A stretch of DNA of 64,000 nucleotides from Bacteroidota bacterium (GTDB taxonomy: Bacteria > Bacteroidota > Bacteroidia > Chitinophagales > Chitinophagaceae), in contig JAFEAB010000094.1 in assembly GCA_018266615.1 (NCBI GenBank), positions 1 to 64,000 of the forward strand, read 5' to 3'. The notes under the pieces were generated by a model. That model saw only the letters and a list, made by a program, of their open reading frames with translations. It was not told where the DNA came from and searched no databases. Shown one piece after another: positions 25,695-34,131 of this stretch (the stretch's first letter is position 1; each line of letters begins with the position of its first letter). The position numbers and the translations under genes are program-made.

Positions 25695-26096
25695 ATGAGA
25701 AAGTCTGTACTTTGCGGGATTGCGATTTTGTTTATTACATCTTGCGACAATAGCTATACAGAAAAAGAGTTGTACGGGAGCTATACACCTGTAGGATATA
25801 AGAATACGTTTGATACGATTGAGTTAAAGCCTCAAAACATTTACCACCGGAAAGTGTATGACAAAAACAATAAATTGGTTCTGGAAATGAATGGTAAGTG
25901 GATTATGAAGAGTACTGATAAGGTTCAGTTTTCTGACTTTTTCTTTAATCTTGACAGAGATGTTTCAAAGTTTCCGGAATTATTAACCGATACAGACATG
26001 AGTGTAGAGACATATTTTGAAACACGAAAAGGAGTAATTGGATTTTGCACGGGGTATTATCAAGACAGCAATTGTTATAAGAAGGCAGTAAAGTAG
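25695..26096 (+). CDS. Lipoprotein of unknown function between REP elements
   Basis: 133-residue lipoprotein: signal MRKSVLCGIAILFITSC (lipid Cys17), then a beta-rich domain beginning YTEKELYGSYTPVGY with a single-domain, lipocalin-like strand pattern (IELKPQNIYHRKVYDKNNKLVLEMNGKWIM). It starts 2 nt after the stop of the frameshifted fragment, so it was probably its co-transcribed partner. Intact, with AT-rich codon use like its surroundings. The partner layout recalls effector/immunity or surface-protein pairs, but nothing proves this. Confidence 0.7.
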   Translation: MRKSVLCGIAILFITSCDNSYTEKELYGSYTPVGYKNTFDTIELKPQNIYHRKVYDKNNKLVLEMNGKWIMKSTDKVQFSDFFFNLDRDVSKFPELLTDTDMSVETYFETRKGVIGFCTGYYQDSNCYKKAVK

Positions 26097-26149
26097 TAGC
26101 TACTGCATATTACACGTTTCGCCTCTGTTGGTCTTCACTTAACAGAGTA

Positions 26150-26316
26150 TTCCCCAGCTATCCGTAGATTGCCTGAAAATAAAAAAGTGCTGCTGTCCGT
26201 AGTTTGCAACCCCATCTGGCGAAAGTTTTCCGAAAGATGAATAGCGCCGTTCCCGAACTGGCGCAGGTCTCCAGACCTGTGACTGTTCGTTACTAAAACA
26301 ATATCTTTGAAAAATT
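26150..26316 (+). repeat. RAYT leader repeat, copy B (no gene attached)
   Basis: Nearly exact copy of 24571-24788 lacking an internal segment of about 53 bp (matching 24673-24725). It includes REP3, the TATCTTTG box and an ATG at 26317 in the same position as the transposase start, after which similarity stops within a few codons (ATGGGCAGC against ATGAGCAGC). Confidence 0.85.
26258..26281 (+). repeat. REP palindrome 3 in leader copy B
   Basis: Identical over 24 nt to REP1 at 24730-24753, in the same orientation. Confidence 0.85.
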
Positions 26317-26337
26317 ATGGGCAGCCCCACTGCCCCA

Positions 26338-26355
26338 GTTCGTGTCTTCACGAAC
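26338..26355. repeat. Second-family hairpin 1 (GTTCGTG type)
   Basis: GTTCGTG-TCTT-CACGAAC, a perfect 7-bp stem. A related, longer hairpin lies at 26461-26482. The two bracket leader copy C. Confidence 0.75.
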
Positions 26356-26371
26356 CGAAATCAGGAAACAA

Positions 26372-26461
26372 CCCATCTGGCGCAAGTTTTCCGAAGGATG
26401 AATAGCGCCGTTTCAAGATTGAAGCGAATGTGCATTTGTGAGTTTGATCCAATCCCTATTT
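26372..26461 (+). repeat. RAYT leader repeat, copy C (partial)
   Basis: Matches about 24633-24722 of copy A with a few changes, including the 53 bp missing from copy B. In this copy the flanking element is a full GGCGC...GCGCC inverted pair. Similarity to copy A ends just where the hairpin begins: copy A continues into REP1, copy C into the GTTCGTG hairpin. Confidence 0.8.
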
Positions 26462-26482
26462 GGTTCGTGCAGACACGAACCA
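26461..26482. repeat. Second-family hairpin 2 (GTTCGTG type)
   Basis: Perfect 9-bp stem (TGGTTCGTG / CACGAACCA) with a CAGA loop, sharing the GTTCGTG core with the hairpin at 26338-26355. Confidence 0.75.
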
Positions 26483-26529
26483 AGGCGTTGGATAATTCCT
26501 CCGTTTCCAATTCAATTTTTGAACAAGCC

Positions 26530-26997
26530 TTACTTTTTTAGTGAAAAAAATTGCTTCATTAAATCATCAAACTTGTCATTCGAAATAGGGTCGTTTTTAA
26601 AACCCATATTTAAGATTAAAGGTTGTTCCTCTTCATACCCCAATGATAATATTCGATACTTTAATGGGGTGCTCCCTTTAAGCAGATACTTCTTCCCCTT
26701 AAATAGCTTTCCATGGGAATAGAATTCAATTTCAACGGATTTTGAATATTTTATTTGTCCTTCAAACCGCTCCAAAATTTGTTTGCCCACTCCCTGGTCA
26801 ACCATTTCTTTTGTAAGGTAAAGCCATTGAGCAGAAAATTCCGCACTTTCTAAGGAGTATTCATCTTTGGCAGAATATTTTTGTGGTACTTCTATTTCTG
26901 TTTTGCCATATAACACCTTCTTTACTTCGGAAGGCTGTCCTAGAAGTGTACTGTATGCTATAGTTAAGAGGGTTAGGGTTAGAACATATTTTTGCAT
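26530..26997 (-). CDS. Predicted secreted protein of unknown function
   Basis: 155 residues: a signal peptide (about 1-21, ending LLGQ), then an alpha-beta mature domain with AEFSAQWLYLTKEMVDQGVGKQIL, a strand pair VEIEFYSHGKLFKGKKYLL and a C-terminal GFKNDPISNDKFDDLMKQFFSLKK. Family not recognised. It ends only about 48 bp from the last hairpin of the repeat patch and looks intact. Predicted periplasmic. Confidence 0.7.
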   Translation of the reverse strand: MQKYVLTLTLLTIAYSTLLGQPSEVKKVLYGKTEIEVPQKYSAKDEYSLESAEFSAQWLYLTKEMVDQGVGKQILERFEGQIKYSKSVEIEFYSHGKLFKGKKYLLKGSTPLKYRILSLGYEEEQPLILNMGFKNDPISNDKFDDLMKQFFSLKK

Positions 26998-27084
26998 GGT
27001 AAATTATTAGGACAGTGTCTTTTGGGTTGCATTAAATTACAAGGCAGCTCAAGCATCTATGAATTTCAAACCCATTGTCACTTC

Positions 27085-30000
27085 TTAAAAATCCAGCCCC
27101 AGCGAAACATACATCACCGGCCTTCCTTTAAAGAATCCGTTCATGGGCCAACCAACATCATATTTTAAAAAGTATCCCAAAAGGGTTGAACGGGCGCCAA
27201 ATCCATAGCCTGCGGCAAAGGGGCCAAAGCCACCGGCTTTTTTCCGAATAGATACCGGAGTGGGTTGCCCGCTGTTATCATAATCCTGGTAAACGATTTC
27301 GGGTCTTTTAAAATCATCATAGGCGCCGTTCCACGCCGTGCCAATATCAATAAACTGGGTGAGCATGAAATTTCGGAGAAAGGCATTGTTCACCGTTTTA
27401 TCGAAGAAAGTGGAAACAACAGGAAGCCTCAACTCACTATTAATAACTACCGCATTGTTCCCATTGGCAATATTTTGCAAATAGCCCCGCATATTTACTG
27501 CCAGACTTTGGAATGCATAGTTGTTATCCGGATCGGGGGTATTACCATTATAAAAATATCGCTCCCGCTGGTTGCCATTACGATCCACTTTTAGATTATC
27601 GCCAAACATCATCCATCCATCCATACCTCCCAGGTAATAAATAATTTTCTGATTACCCCAGCTAAAATCACCCGCCGCACGGCCGGCCCAAATAAAATTG
27701 CGGTAAATGGGGTAATAGTAGCGAGCATCAAACCCAAAGTTGAAGGTATTTCTGCCTACTGCATTTTTTATCTTACTCACCTGCGCATTCCAGTCGAGAT
27801 AAATTTTATACCGCAATCCGTTCCAGATATTCAGGGTGGGGTTGAGGCTGTTATCATAAACAAATTCGAGGTGATTTACTGAGTATTGCGTTTGTTGATC
27901 GGGGAGAGAATGGCTCAGGTTATCTACCGACTTCACCACAAACTTATCGGAGCGGATACCGGTAGTTAATCGAATACTCTTTACCGGATCAAAGGGATAG
28001 CCAAGGGAAACCTGGTACAGGTTCGTATATAATTTTCCAGGATAGCTCGCAATCGGGTTGCCAGTGGAATTATCATATACCAGGGCATTTATTCCCTGGG
28101 AGTTCCTGTAATAACTTAACCCCCAGTCTAACCGGCGCTTCAAATTGCTAAAACTCAGGTACCACTCATTATCCTTTAGATTGGTGCTGAGTTTAAAAGC
28201 GCCCATTACCCGGTAATCTTCCAGCAGTTCCGATGTGCCAAGGGTAATCATTCCATTTAAGGGTGTAGAACTGTTTAATTTGATTGGGCCCGATCCTCCG
28301 GTATAAGGTTGAAAGCGGTTGATGAGCACCATGCTGTTAAAACCAATCGAACCAAAGTCGGCAGAAAATTTAACCGGCTTATACCGGTACAGTTTGGCTG
28401 TTTCCAGCACCGACTCTTTTTTCCCGGATAGTGATTCCAGGGGAATAGGAACCAATTCTCCCGTGGCACTGTCTATTTTTTTCTCCGGTTCAAATTCATT
28501 TTGAAAGAAATCATTTTGTCGCCTACTCGTATCCGTTACTTTCGGCCCCTCCGTTTTGGCAGGTTTATTTTCGGTAAGGGTACTTTCGCGCATGAGTTTC
28601 TTCATGTAGGCGGTAGGTTGAGCGGTTACGTTCCTGTTCCGCAGGGCAAATTCGTCGATCTTTAATTTGTACAGGGTTTTCTCATCGCTTTGGCGGGTAA
28701 CTTCGCTTACCTGGTTATTTTCACCGGCAACGCGGGTTTCGGCAAGCGAACTCTGGTAATTGGTGATAGGGAATGTATAGGCAGAGTCTTTGGTTATTGA
28801 AACAATGGCCACCGAATCCGCTTTGGTTTTATTGTACACCTGGAGGGTGCTGTCTATCTGCTCCTTGTTTGGGTTGCGCAGGATGTCTTCACCAATCAGT
28901 ACCAGGGTATCCAACCCTTCTTTTTGCGTGGTAAAAAATCCTGCCCAGCGATTACCTACCCCGTTTTCATCACTCACAAATGTAAAATGGTTGCCATTGT
29001 ATTGCATTGGGTAACGGGCATTTCCATATTTCAGGTTCGAGAGCTGAGTAACCTGGTTTAAGTCTGCTTTATCCCCAAAATCGGTAACCATAAAAATATT
29101 GAAACGGTTGTGGCTGGGTAGCGAAGTGTCGCCCCCTTTGGCTGAGGCATTGGGGCGGTTACTCGAAAATATGATCCCTGTCTTATTTGGGAAGGCTACA
29201 AAAGATGGATCAAGATCGTCGTACACATCATTGGTAACCTGCATCGCTTTTTCTTTATCAAGATCGTATATGAAGATGTCCGTATGGCCGTTTTTAACGG
29301 CAGATAGCAACAGTTTTTTATTGGTCTGGTAATACTTCACATCCTGCACCTGATCAAATTCTTTGGTGAGGTCTAATTTGTATTGTTTTATCCGGTTCAG
29401 GATGTCGTAAACAAAAAGCTTCAGCTTCCCTTCCGATGAATAGATAACTGCAATTTGGGATCCCTTGGGGTCCCAGGCCATCATCGGGTAATTGGGGTTC
29501 ATTTGCTTTTCGTAGGTACGCACGCCATATTTCAATAACGTCTTATTTTCAAAATCAACATTCAGAATAACACGCACAATCCCCTTCCTAAATTGAGTGA
29601 CAACATAGGAGTTGTCCCGCTTGTTGGGGTTTACATTGAAACGGTAGTAATTTAGGCGGGGGCTGATGTCAAATCCATCCACATAACTCCCTTTCGGATA
29701 GGCCTTACGTTTAGTGATGTCCTGGTAATATTTGTCTTCCTCAAATTCCATGAATTCGGCCAGCAGATCGTTAAACTTCATTTTGGTGATCTGCATCGAG
29801 GCCTTGTTCAGGCTTTTATACATCCGGGTGAGGTAGAAGAAATAGGTGACATTTTCTTTTTTATATTTTTCTTCAATAAAGTACCAGAATGCATGGCCTG
29901 CAATTTTGGGGCGGGCAAAGGCAAAGGATGAAAATTTGGAGTAGTTTCCACTGAGCATTTCCGATTTCAGTTCATCATCCAGTTCGGTGCTCCAGTTTTG

Positions 30001-30546
30001 GGCGAGGTAAGCAACATAGCCATCAATCAACCATTGGGGGAGATCGAGTAGGGTCTGGTTGCCTGCAACCTCACCAAAATCACTGCCAAATAACACGTTT
30101 TTAGTAATTACTTCTGCAATACCTTTTCTGATTTGCAGGTTGAGGTTGGCATGGTTCGCATCAAAGTAGAGAATCATTTTATTATTGACCAACTGGATAT
30201 CCCCTCCTTCGGTGATAAAGTCGGTCTGTAACCCGATATTGGTTTGCTGCATTTCAGCGTAATCGTTATACAATACGATATTAGCCCGCCGTTGCAGACT
30301 GTATTCTGCAGCAGTTTCAATTTTTGGGAGCTCCAGTTCTGCCGCCTGGGCAACAAATTTGGCCAGTTCCTTCCCATCCTGATGGTAAAAAACGTTGAAA
30401 TTTTCAGTTTGATAATACCACCATTTGAACTTTTTATACTGTACTCTGTTTTTCCCAAAGGTTACCGAATTTACCTGCGCTATTGAAAATTGCGAAGAAA
30501 AAAGGAGAACCGCTATAATCAAACAAAATCTACCAAACTTTGCCAT
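27085..30546 (-). CDS. TolB-like propeller / outer-membrane barrel protein with degenerate peptidase-MA-like N-terminus
   Basis: 1153-residue envelope protein. After a signal peptide (1-24, SIAQ) comes a domain (about 30-280) resembling Peptidase_MA: IRKGIAEVITKNVLFG stands where a HExxH helix would be, and LPQWLIDGYVAYLAQ resembles the family's W-x-x-E-G-x-A-x-Y helix. Neither the His pair nor the Glu is kept, so proteolysis is unlikely. A TolB/WD40-type propeller (about 330-550) follows, with MAWDPKGSQIAVIYSSEGKLKLFVYD and IIFSSNRP. A linker precedes a C-terminal barrel (about 740-1153) of BamA/surface-antigen character, ending in Phe. Probably an outer-membrane protein with periplasmic propeller; function unknown. 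Confidence 0.82.
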   Translation of the reverse strand: MAKFGRFCLIIAVLLFSSQFSIAQVNSVTFGKNRVQYKKFKWWYYQTENFNVFYHQDGKELAKFVAQAAELELPKIETAAEYSLQRRANIVLYNDYAEMQQTNIGLQTDFITEGGDIQLVNNKMILYFDANHANLNLQIRKGIAEVITKNVLFGSDFGEVAGNQTLLDLPQWLIDGYVAYLAQNWSTELDDELKSEMLSGNYSKFSSFAFARPKIAGHAFWYFIEEKYKKENVTYFFYLTRMYKSLNKASMQITKMKFNDLLAEFMEFEEDKYYQDITKRKAYPKGSYVDGFDISPRLNYYRFNVNPNKRDNSYVVTQFRKGIVRVILNVDFENKTLLKYGVRTYEKQMNPNYPMMAWDPKGSQIAVIYSSEGKLKLFVYDILNRIKQYKLDLTKEFDQVQDVKYYQTNKKLLLSAVKNGHTDIFIYDLDKEKAMQVTNDVYDDLDPSFVAFPNKTGIIFSSNRPNASAKGGDTSLPSHNRFNIFMVTDFGDKADLNQVTQLSNLKYGNARYPMQYNGNHFTFVSDENGVGNRWAGFFTTQKEGLDTLVLIGEDILRNPNKEQIDSTLQVYNKTKADSVAIVSITKDSAYTFPITNYQSSLAETRVAGENNQVSEVTRQSDEKTLYKLKIDEFALRNRNVTAQPTAYMKKLMRESTLTENKPAKTEGPKVTDTSRRQNDFFQNEFEPEKKIDSATGELVPIPLESLSGKKESVLETAKLYRYKPVKFSADFGSIGFNSMVLINRFQPYTGGSGPIKLNSSTPLNGMITLGTSELLEDYRVMGAFKLSTNLKDNEWYLSFSNLKRRLDWGLSYYRNSQGINALVYDNSTGNPIASYPGKLYTNLYQVSLGYPFDPVKSIRLTTGIRSDKFVVKSVDNLSHSLPDQQTQYSVNHLEFVYDNSLNPTLNIWNGLRYKIYLDWNAQVSKIKNAVGRNTFNFGFDARYYYPIYRNFIWAGRAAGDFSWGNQKIIYYLGGMDGWMMFGDNLKVDRNGNQRERYFYNGNTPDPDNNYAFQSLAVNMRGYLQNIANGNNAVVINSELRLPVVSTFFDKTVNNAFLRNFMLTQFIDIGTAWNGAYDDFKRPEIVYQDYDNSGQPTPVSIRKKAGGFGPFAAGYGFGARSTLLGYFLKYDVGWPMNGFFKGRPVMYVSLGLDF

Positions 30547-30617
30547 ATACTATTTGAAATGAGTAATAAAATTACCGTTTTAACCCAAATGCACGAAAAC
30601 CGCTGGAATTTTATATT

Positions 30618-31256
30618 ATGTTGAAAATTAAATCTTTCGAATTTAATCCCATTCAGGAGAATACCTATATACTTTATAACCGGTTTAACGAATGTATCAT
30701 TATTGACCCGGGTTGTTATTTTGATGATGAAAAAGATGAACTGACGGCCTTTATCAGCAGTAACCAGCTTACTCCTAAGATTCTCCTGAATACCCATTGT
30801 CACCTGGATCATATTTTCGGAAATAAATTTGTGGCTGAAAAATATAAACTTACTCCCTGTATCCACAAAAACGAACTCCCTGTATTCCAGTTTGCCCCTG
30901 CCAGCGGACTCATGTATAATCTTCCCTTCGACAATTATTCCGGAGAATTTATTTTTCTTAAGGAAGGGGAAGAGATAAAATTGGGGGAGGACATCCTAAA
31001 GATATTATTCACACCCGGCCATAGCCCCGGCAGCCTGAGTTTCTACCACCCGGAGGGTGGATTTGTAATTTCCGGAGATGCATTGTTTAATGGCAGCATT
31101 GGCCGTACCGACCTCCCTCTGGGCAACCAGGAGCTACTGATCAAAAGGATTAAAAGTGAATTATTGACCCTCCCCGGAGATACCGTTGTTTATTGCGGCC
31201 ATGGTTTGAAAACTACCATTGAAGCAGAGAAGAAGTTTAACCCATTTTTGCAATAA
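30618..31256 (+). CDS. MBL-fold metallohydrolase (glyoxalase II-like)
   Basis: Metallo-beta-lactamase-fold hydrolase of the YcbL/glyoxalase II group. It carries the zinc signature NTHCHLDH, the downstream His in TPGHSPGS, Asp in VISGDALF and the final YCGHG. At 212 residues it is shorter than true glyoxalase II (about 250), lacking the C-terminal substrate domain, so thioester or general hydrolase activity is all that can be said. It ends directly against the convergent epimerase gene (no gap). Confidence 0.92.
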   Translation: MLKIKSFEFNPIQENTYILYNRFNECIIIDPGCYFDDEKDELTAFISSNQLTPKILLNTHCHLDHIFGNKFVAEKYKLTPCIHKNELPVFQFAPASGLMYNLPFDNYSGEFIFLKEGEEIKLGEDILKILFTPGHSPGSLSFYHPEGGFVISGDALFNGSIGRTDLPLGNQELLIKRIKSELLTLPGDTVVYCGHGLKTTIEAEKKFNPFLQ

Positions 31257-31658
31257 TCAGCCAATTTCCTGGCAGAGTTCTATTAAAGTACCCATCGTCC
31301 CTTTCGGATGAAGGAAACAAACTAATTTATTATCGGCTCCCATTTTGGGTTCTTCATTTAATAAAATGAATCCCTCTTTTTTTAACCGGGTCATTTCGGC
31401 ACGGATATCCGTTGTTTCAAAAGCTATATGATGTATGCCCTCTCCCTTCTTTTCGATAAACCGGGCAATTACCCCTTCCGGGTTTGTACTCTCCAATAAT
31501 TCAATTTTATTTGGCCCCTGAACAAAAAATGCAGTAGTTACGTTCTCAGATGCCACGACTTCCTTTTTATAACAGGGGCTGTTTAACAACTTTTCATATA
31601 AAGGAATAGCTGTTTCAAGGTTTTTTACAGCAATCCCTATATGTTCAATTTTTAACAT
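31257..31658 (-). CDS. mce: Methylmalonyl-CoA epimerase
   Basis: Interconverts (R)- and (S)-methylmalonyl-CoA in the propionate/succinate route. The 133 residues form two VOC-fold modules with the metal-binding positions of the family: His in IEHIGIAVKNLE, His in GIHHIAFET and Glu in LIELCQ. Length and motifs fit well. The matching mutase B12-binding subunit is at 47307-47717, not adjacent. Confidence 0.93.
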   Translation of the reverse strand: MLKIEHIGIAVKNLETAIPLYEKLLNSPCYKKEVVASENVTTAFFVQGPNKIELLESTNPEGVIARFIEKKGEGIHHIAFETTDIRAEMTRLKKEGFILLNEEPKMGADNKLVCFLHPKGTMGTLIELCQEIG

Positions 31659-31744
31659 ATTTAACTTTGAAGGGCTATTGTTTACGAATTTGGTAAATAG
31701 AAACCCGAAGAAGCCTTCAACGCTAAAAGTAGAACCTTTTGCAG

Positions 31745-31752
31745 TAATTTTG
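31745..31752 (+). promoter_or_regulatory. -7 box of the isc operon
   Basis: TAATTTTG (TAnnTTTG match), 34 nt before the iscS ATG. No TTTG at the expected -33 distance was found. Confidence 0.35.
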
Positions 31753-31786
31753 TGTTATCCGATTACACAAAATACAGGCTTATAGT

Positions 31787-33004
31787 ATGTTAAAACTGCC
31801 CATCTACCTAGATAATAATGCCACAACCCCAGTGGATCCGCGCGTTTTTGAAGCGATGACCCCCTATTTTCTCGAACATTTCGGGAATGCGGCATCTCGT
31901 AACCACCCCTTTGGCTGGCAAGCCGAAGAAGCCGTTGATTATGGCCGGGAACAGGTGGCAAAACTGATTGGCGCCGATCCAAAGGAAATTATTTTTACCT
32001 CCGGTGCTACCGAAGCAGATAACCTGGCATTAAAAGGGGTATTTGAAATGTATGCTTCAAAGGGAAATCATATCATAACAGCAACTACCGAACATAAAGC
32101 GGTTCTGGATACCTGCAAGCATATCGAAAAACTGGGCGGAGAAGTAACCTATCTTCCGGTTGATAACCTGGGTATGATTAACCTCCAGGAATTGGAAGCG
32201 GCGATCAAACCCACCACCATCCTGATAGCCATAATGTATGCCAATAACGAAATTGGCACGATCATGCCGATTAAAGAAATTAGCCAGATAGCAAAAAAGC
32301 ATGGGGTGCTGATGTTTACGGATGGTACCCAGGCGGTTGGAAAAATTCCTGTTGATGTAAATAAAGATGGCATCGACCTGATGGCATTTTCTGCACACAA
32401 AATGTATGGTCCTAAAGGGGTTGGCGCGCTGTATGTGCGCAGGAAAGGGCCCAGGGTAAAAGTAACTGCCCAAATGGACGGAGGCGGGCACGAACGCGGT
32501 ATGCGCAGTGGCACGCTGAATGTACCAGGAATCGTGGGCTTTGGTAAGGCCTGCGAACTTTGCATGCAGGAAATGCAATCCGACACAGAAAAAATTTCAA
32601 AACTTCGCGATAAACTGGAATCGGCTCTTCTAAAACTGGAAGAAGCCTATGTGAATGGAAGCATTGAACACCGGCTTCCCCATGTAGCCAATATTTCATT
32701 TAAATATGTGGAAGGGGAAGGGCTGATGATGGGCTTTAATAAAAATATTGCTGTTAGCTCCGGCTCTGCCTGCACTTCTGCATCGCTCGAACCCAGCTAT
32801 GTACTGAAAGCCTTAGGCCTGGGAGATGACCTGGCCCATAGCTCGCTGCGATTCGGACTTGGCCGATTTACCACCGAAGACCAGATCGACTATACCATTA
32901 AAGCCGTTAGTGATACCGTAAATAAACTTCGGGACATGAGCCCGCTTTGGGAAATGTTTAAAGAAGGCGTGGATCTTAACAAGGTAGAATGGGCTGCTCA
33001 CTAA
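31787..33004 (+). CDS. iscS: Cysteine desulfurase IscS
   Basis: PLP enzyme that takes sulfur from cysteine for Fe-S cluster assembly on IscU. The 405 residues carry [14 protein letters not shown], the PLP-binding [10 protein letters not shown] (His204, Lys205), and the persulfide-forming loop SSGSACTS with Cys329. This is the long-loop group I (IscS/NifS) type rather than SufS. It is first in iscS-iscU-iscA, with iscU 32 nt downstream. Confidence 0.96.
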   Translation: MLKLPIYLDNNATTPVDPRVFEAMTPYFLEHFGNAASRNHPFGWQAEEAVDYGREQVAKLIGADPKEIIFTSGATEADNLALKGVFEMYASKGNHIITATTEHKAVLDTCKHIEKLGGEVTYLPVDNLGMINLQELEAAIKPTTILIAIMYANNEIGTIMPIKEISQIAKKHGVLMFTDGTQAVGKIPVDVNKDGIDLMAFSAHKMYGPKGVGALYVRRKGPRVKVTAQMDGGGHERGMRSGTLNVPGIVGFGKACELCMQEMQSDTEKISKLRDKLESALLKLEEAYVNGSIEHRLPHVANISFKYVEGEGLMMGFNKNIAVSSGSACTSASLEPSYVLKALGLGDDLAHSSLRFGLGRFTTEDQIDYTIKAVSDTVNKLRDMSPLWEMFKEGVDLNKVEWAAH

Positions 33005-33036
33005 AAAATTAATAATCATATTTCAAAACCATCATC

Positions 33037-33456
33037 ATGGCATATTCAGAAAAAGTTATCGATCATTACCACAACCCCAAGAATGTGGGTACCCTCGATA
33101 AAGGAAAGAAAAACGTAGGCACCGGCCTGGTTGGTGCACCCGAATGCGGCGACGTAATGCGCCTGCAAATTGAAGTGGATGAAACCTCAAGGGTAATTAC
33201 GGATGCTAAATTTAAAACCTTCGGATGCGGTTCGGCAATCGCCTCCTCTTCGCTGGCTACAGAATGGCTGAAAGGCCGTACTGTGGATGAAGCGCTGAAA
33301 ATTGATAACATGGATATCGTAGAAGAACTAAATCTTCCTCCCGTTAAAATCCATTGCAGCGTGTTGGCCGAAGATGCAATTAAAGCCGCCATCAACGATT
33401 ACCGGGAAAAGAACGGCATGGAAAAACTTACGTTCAAAGAAAGTGTAGTGCATTAA
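33037..33456 (+). CDS. iscU: Fe-S cluster assembly scaffold IscU
   Basis: Scaffold on which Fe-S clusters are built. The 139 residues hold the three cluster-ligand cysteines: Cys37 in APECGD (with Asp39), Cys64 in FGCGSAIASSS, and Cys107 in KIHCSVLAEDAI (with His106). The LPPVK chaperone-recognition motif precedes His106. It lies between iscS and iscA. Confidence 0.97.
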   Translation: MAYSEKVIDHYHNPKNVGTLDKGKKNVGTGLVGAPECGDVMRLQIEVDETSRVITDAKFKTFGCGSAIASSSLATEWLKGRTVDEALKIDNMDIVEELNLPPVKIHCSVLAEDAIKAAINDYREKNGMEKLTFKESVVH

Positions 33457-33460
33457 TCTC

Positions 33461-33811
33461 ATGGCCGGAGCAGAAAACGCAATATTTATTAGCGATAAGG
33501 CATTGGATAAAGTCTCGCAATTGATGAATGATGCCGGTATCAAAGAAGATAGTTCTTATTTTCTTCGGGTAGGCGTTGTAGGTGGAGGTTGCAGCGGGTT
33601 GAGTTACAAAATGGATTTTGATAACGAGGTGAAACCCATGGACCAGGTTTTTGAAGATAAGGGAATCAAAATTGTAACAGATCTTAAAAGTTTCCTTTAC
33701 CTGGTAAATACCGAATTACAGTTTAGCGATGGGCTCAACGGAAAGGGATTTTATTTTAGTAACCCCAATGCCAGCCGGAGTTGCGGTTGTGGTGAAAGTT
33801 TTGCTGTTTAA
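33461..33811 (+). CDS. iscA: IscA/HesB-family Fe-S carrier
   Basis: A-type carrier that receives or delivers Fe-S clusters. The 116 residues have the three conserved cysteines: Cys44 in GGGCSGLSY, and Cys108/Cys110 in SCGCGES. It starts 4 nt after iscU. hscA, hscB and fdx do not follow; a terminator does, so the operon is the compact three-gene form. Confidence 0.96.
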   Translation: MAGAENAIFISDKALDKVSQLMNDAGIKEDSSYFLRVGVVGGGCSGLSYKMDFDNEVKPMDQVFEDKGIKIVTDLKSFLYLVNTELQFSDGLNGKGFYFSNPNASRSCGCGESFAV

Positions 33812-33832
33812 TTAAAAAATGACTGCATATAC

Positions 33833-33860
33833 TGCCGGCTAACATGCCGGCATTTTTTTT
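33833..33860 (+). terminator. Terminator of the isc operon
   Basis: A 7-bp stem (TGCCGGC / GCCGGCA) with a 6-nt loop is followed by eight T, 21 nt after the iscA stop. Confidence 0.9.
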
Positions 33861-34131
33861 CTTCCCCCTAAAGGGGTCCTGAGCCCCGGGCCCCGGATAA
33901 AAAAAGCCCCTTCAAAAAGGGGCCCAGTAGGTTTTGGTAAACAAAGGAAAATTTGACCAGAGAAAGTTGATTTCCCAAAAACTCAAATTTTAACTGCTTT
34001 TAATGATTAGCATAGAAATAGACAACACCCTCCGGATTATTGCTGCATCTATATGCCCGATTTTGGGAAGAAATCCCGATATTATTATCTATTCGCTTGT
34101 GAAATAGTAAATTGCAACAATTTTAATTTCG
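33861..34131. other. Intergenic stretch with an orphan minus-strand terminator
   Basis: Between the isc terminator and gldF. A hairpin at about 33905-33924 (GCCCC / GGGGC) is followed on the minus strand by seven T, which is the form of a terminator for transcription from right to left. No minus-strand gene lies upstream of it: gldF is on the plus strand. CCCCTAAAGGGG sits nearby (33865-33880). The rest is AT-rich with no supported gene. Confidence 0.5.

Noticed and set aside
26317..26541. 74-residue frame starting at the ATG of leader copy B
   Set aside because: It reads through leader copy C and both GTTCGTG hairpins, so the frame is made of repeat sequence. The start codon is inherited from the duplicated transposase leader.
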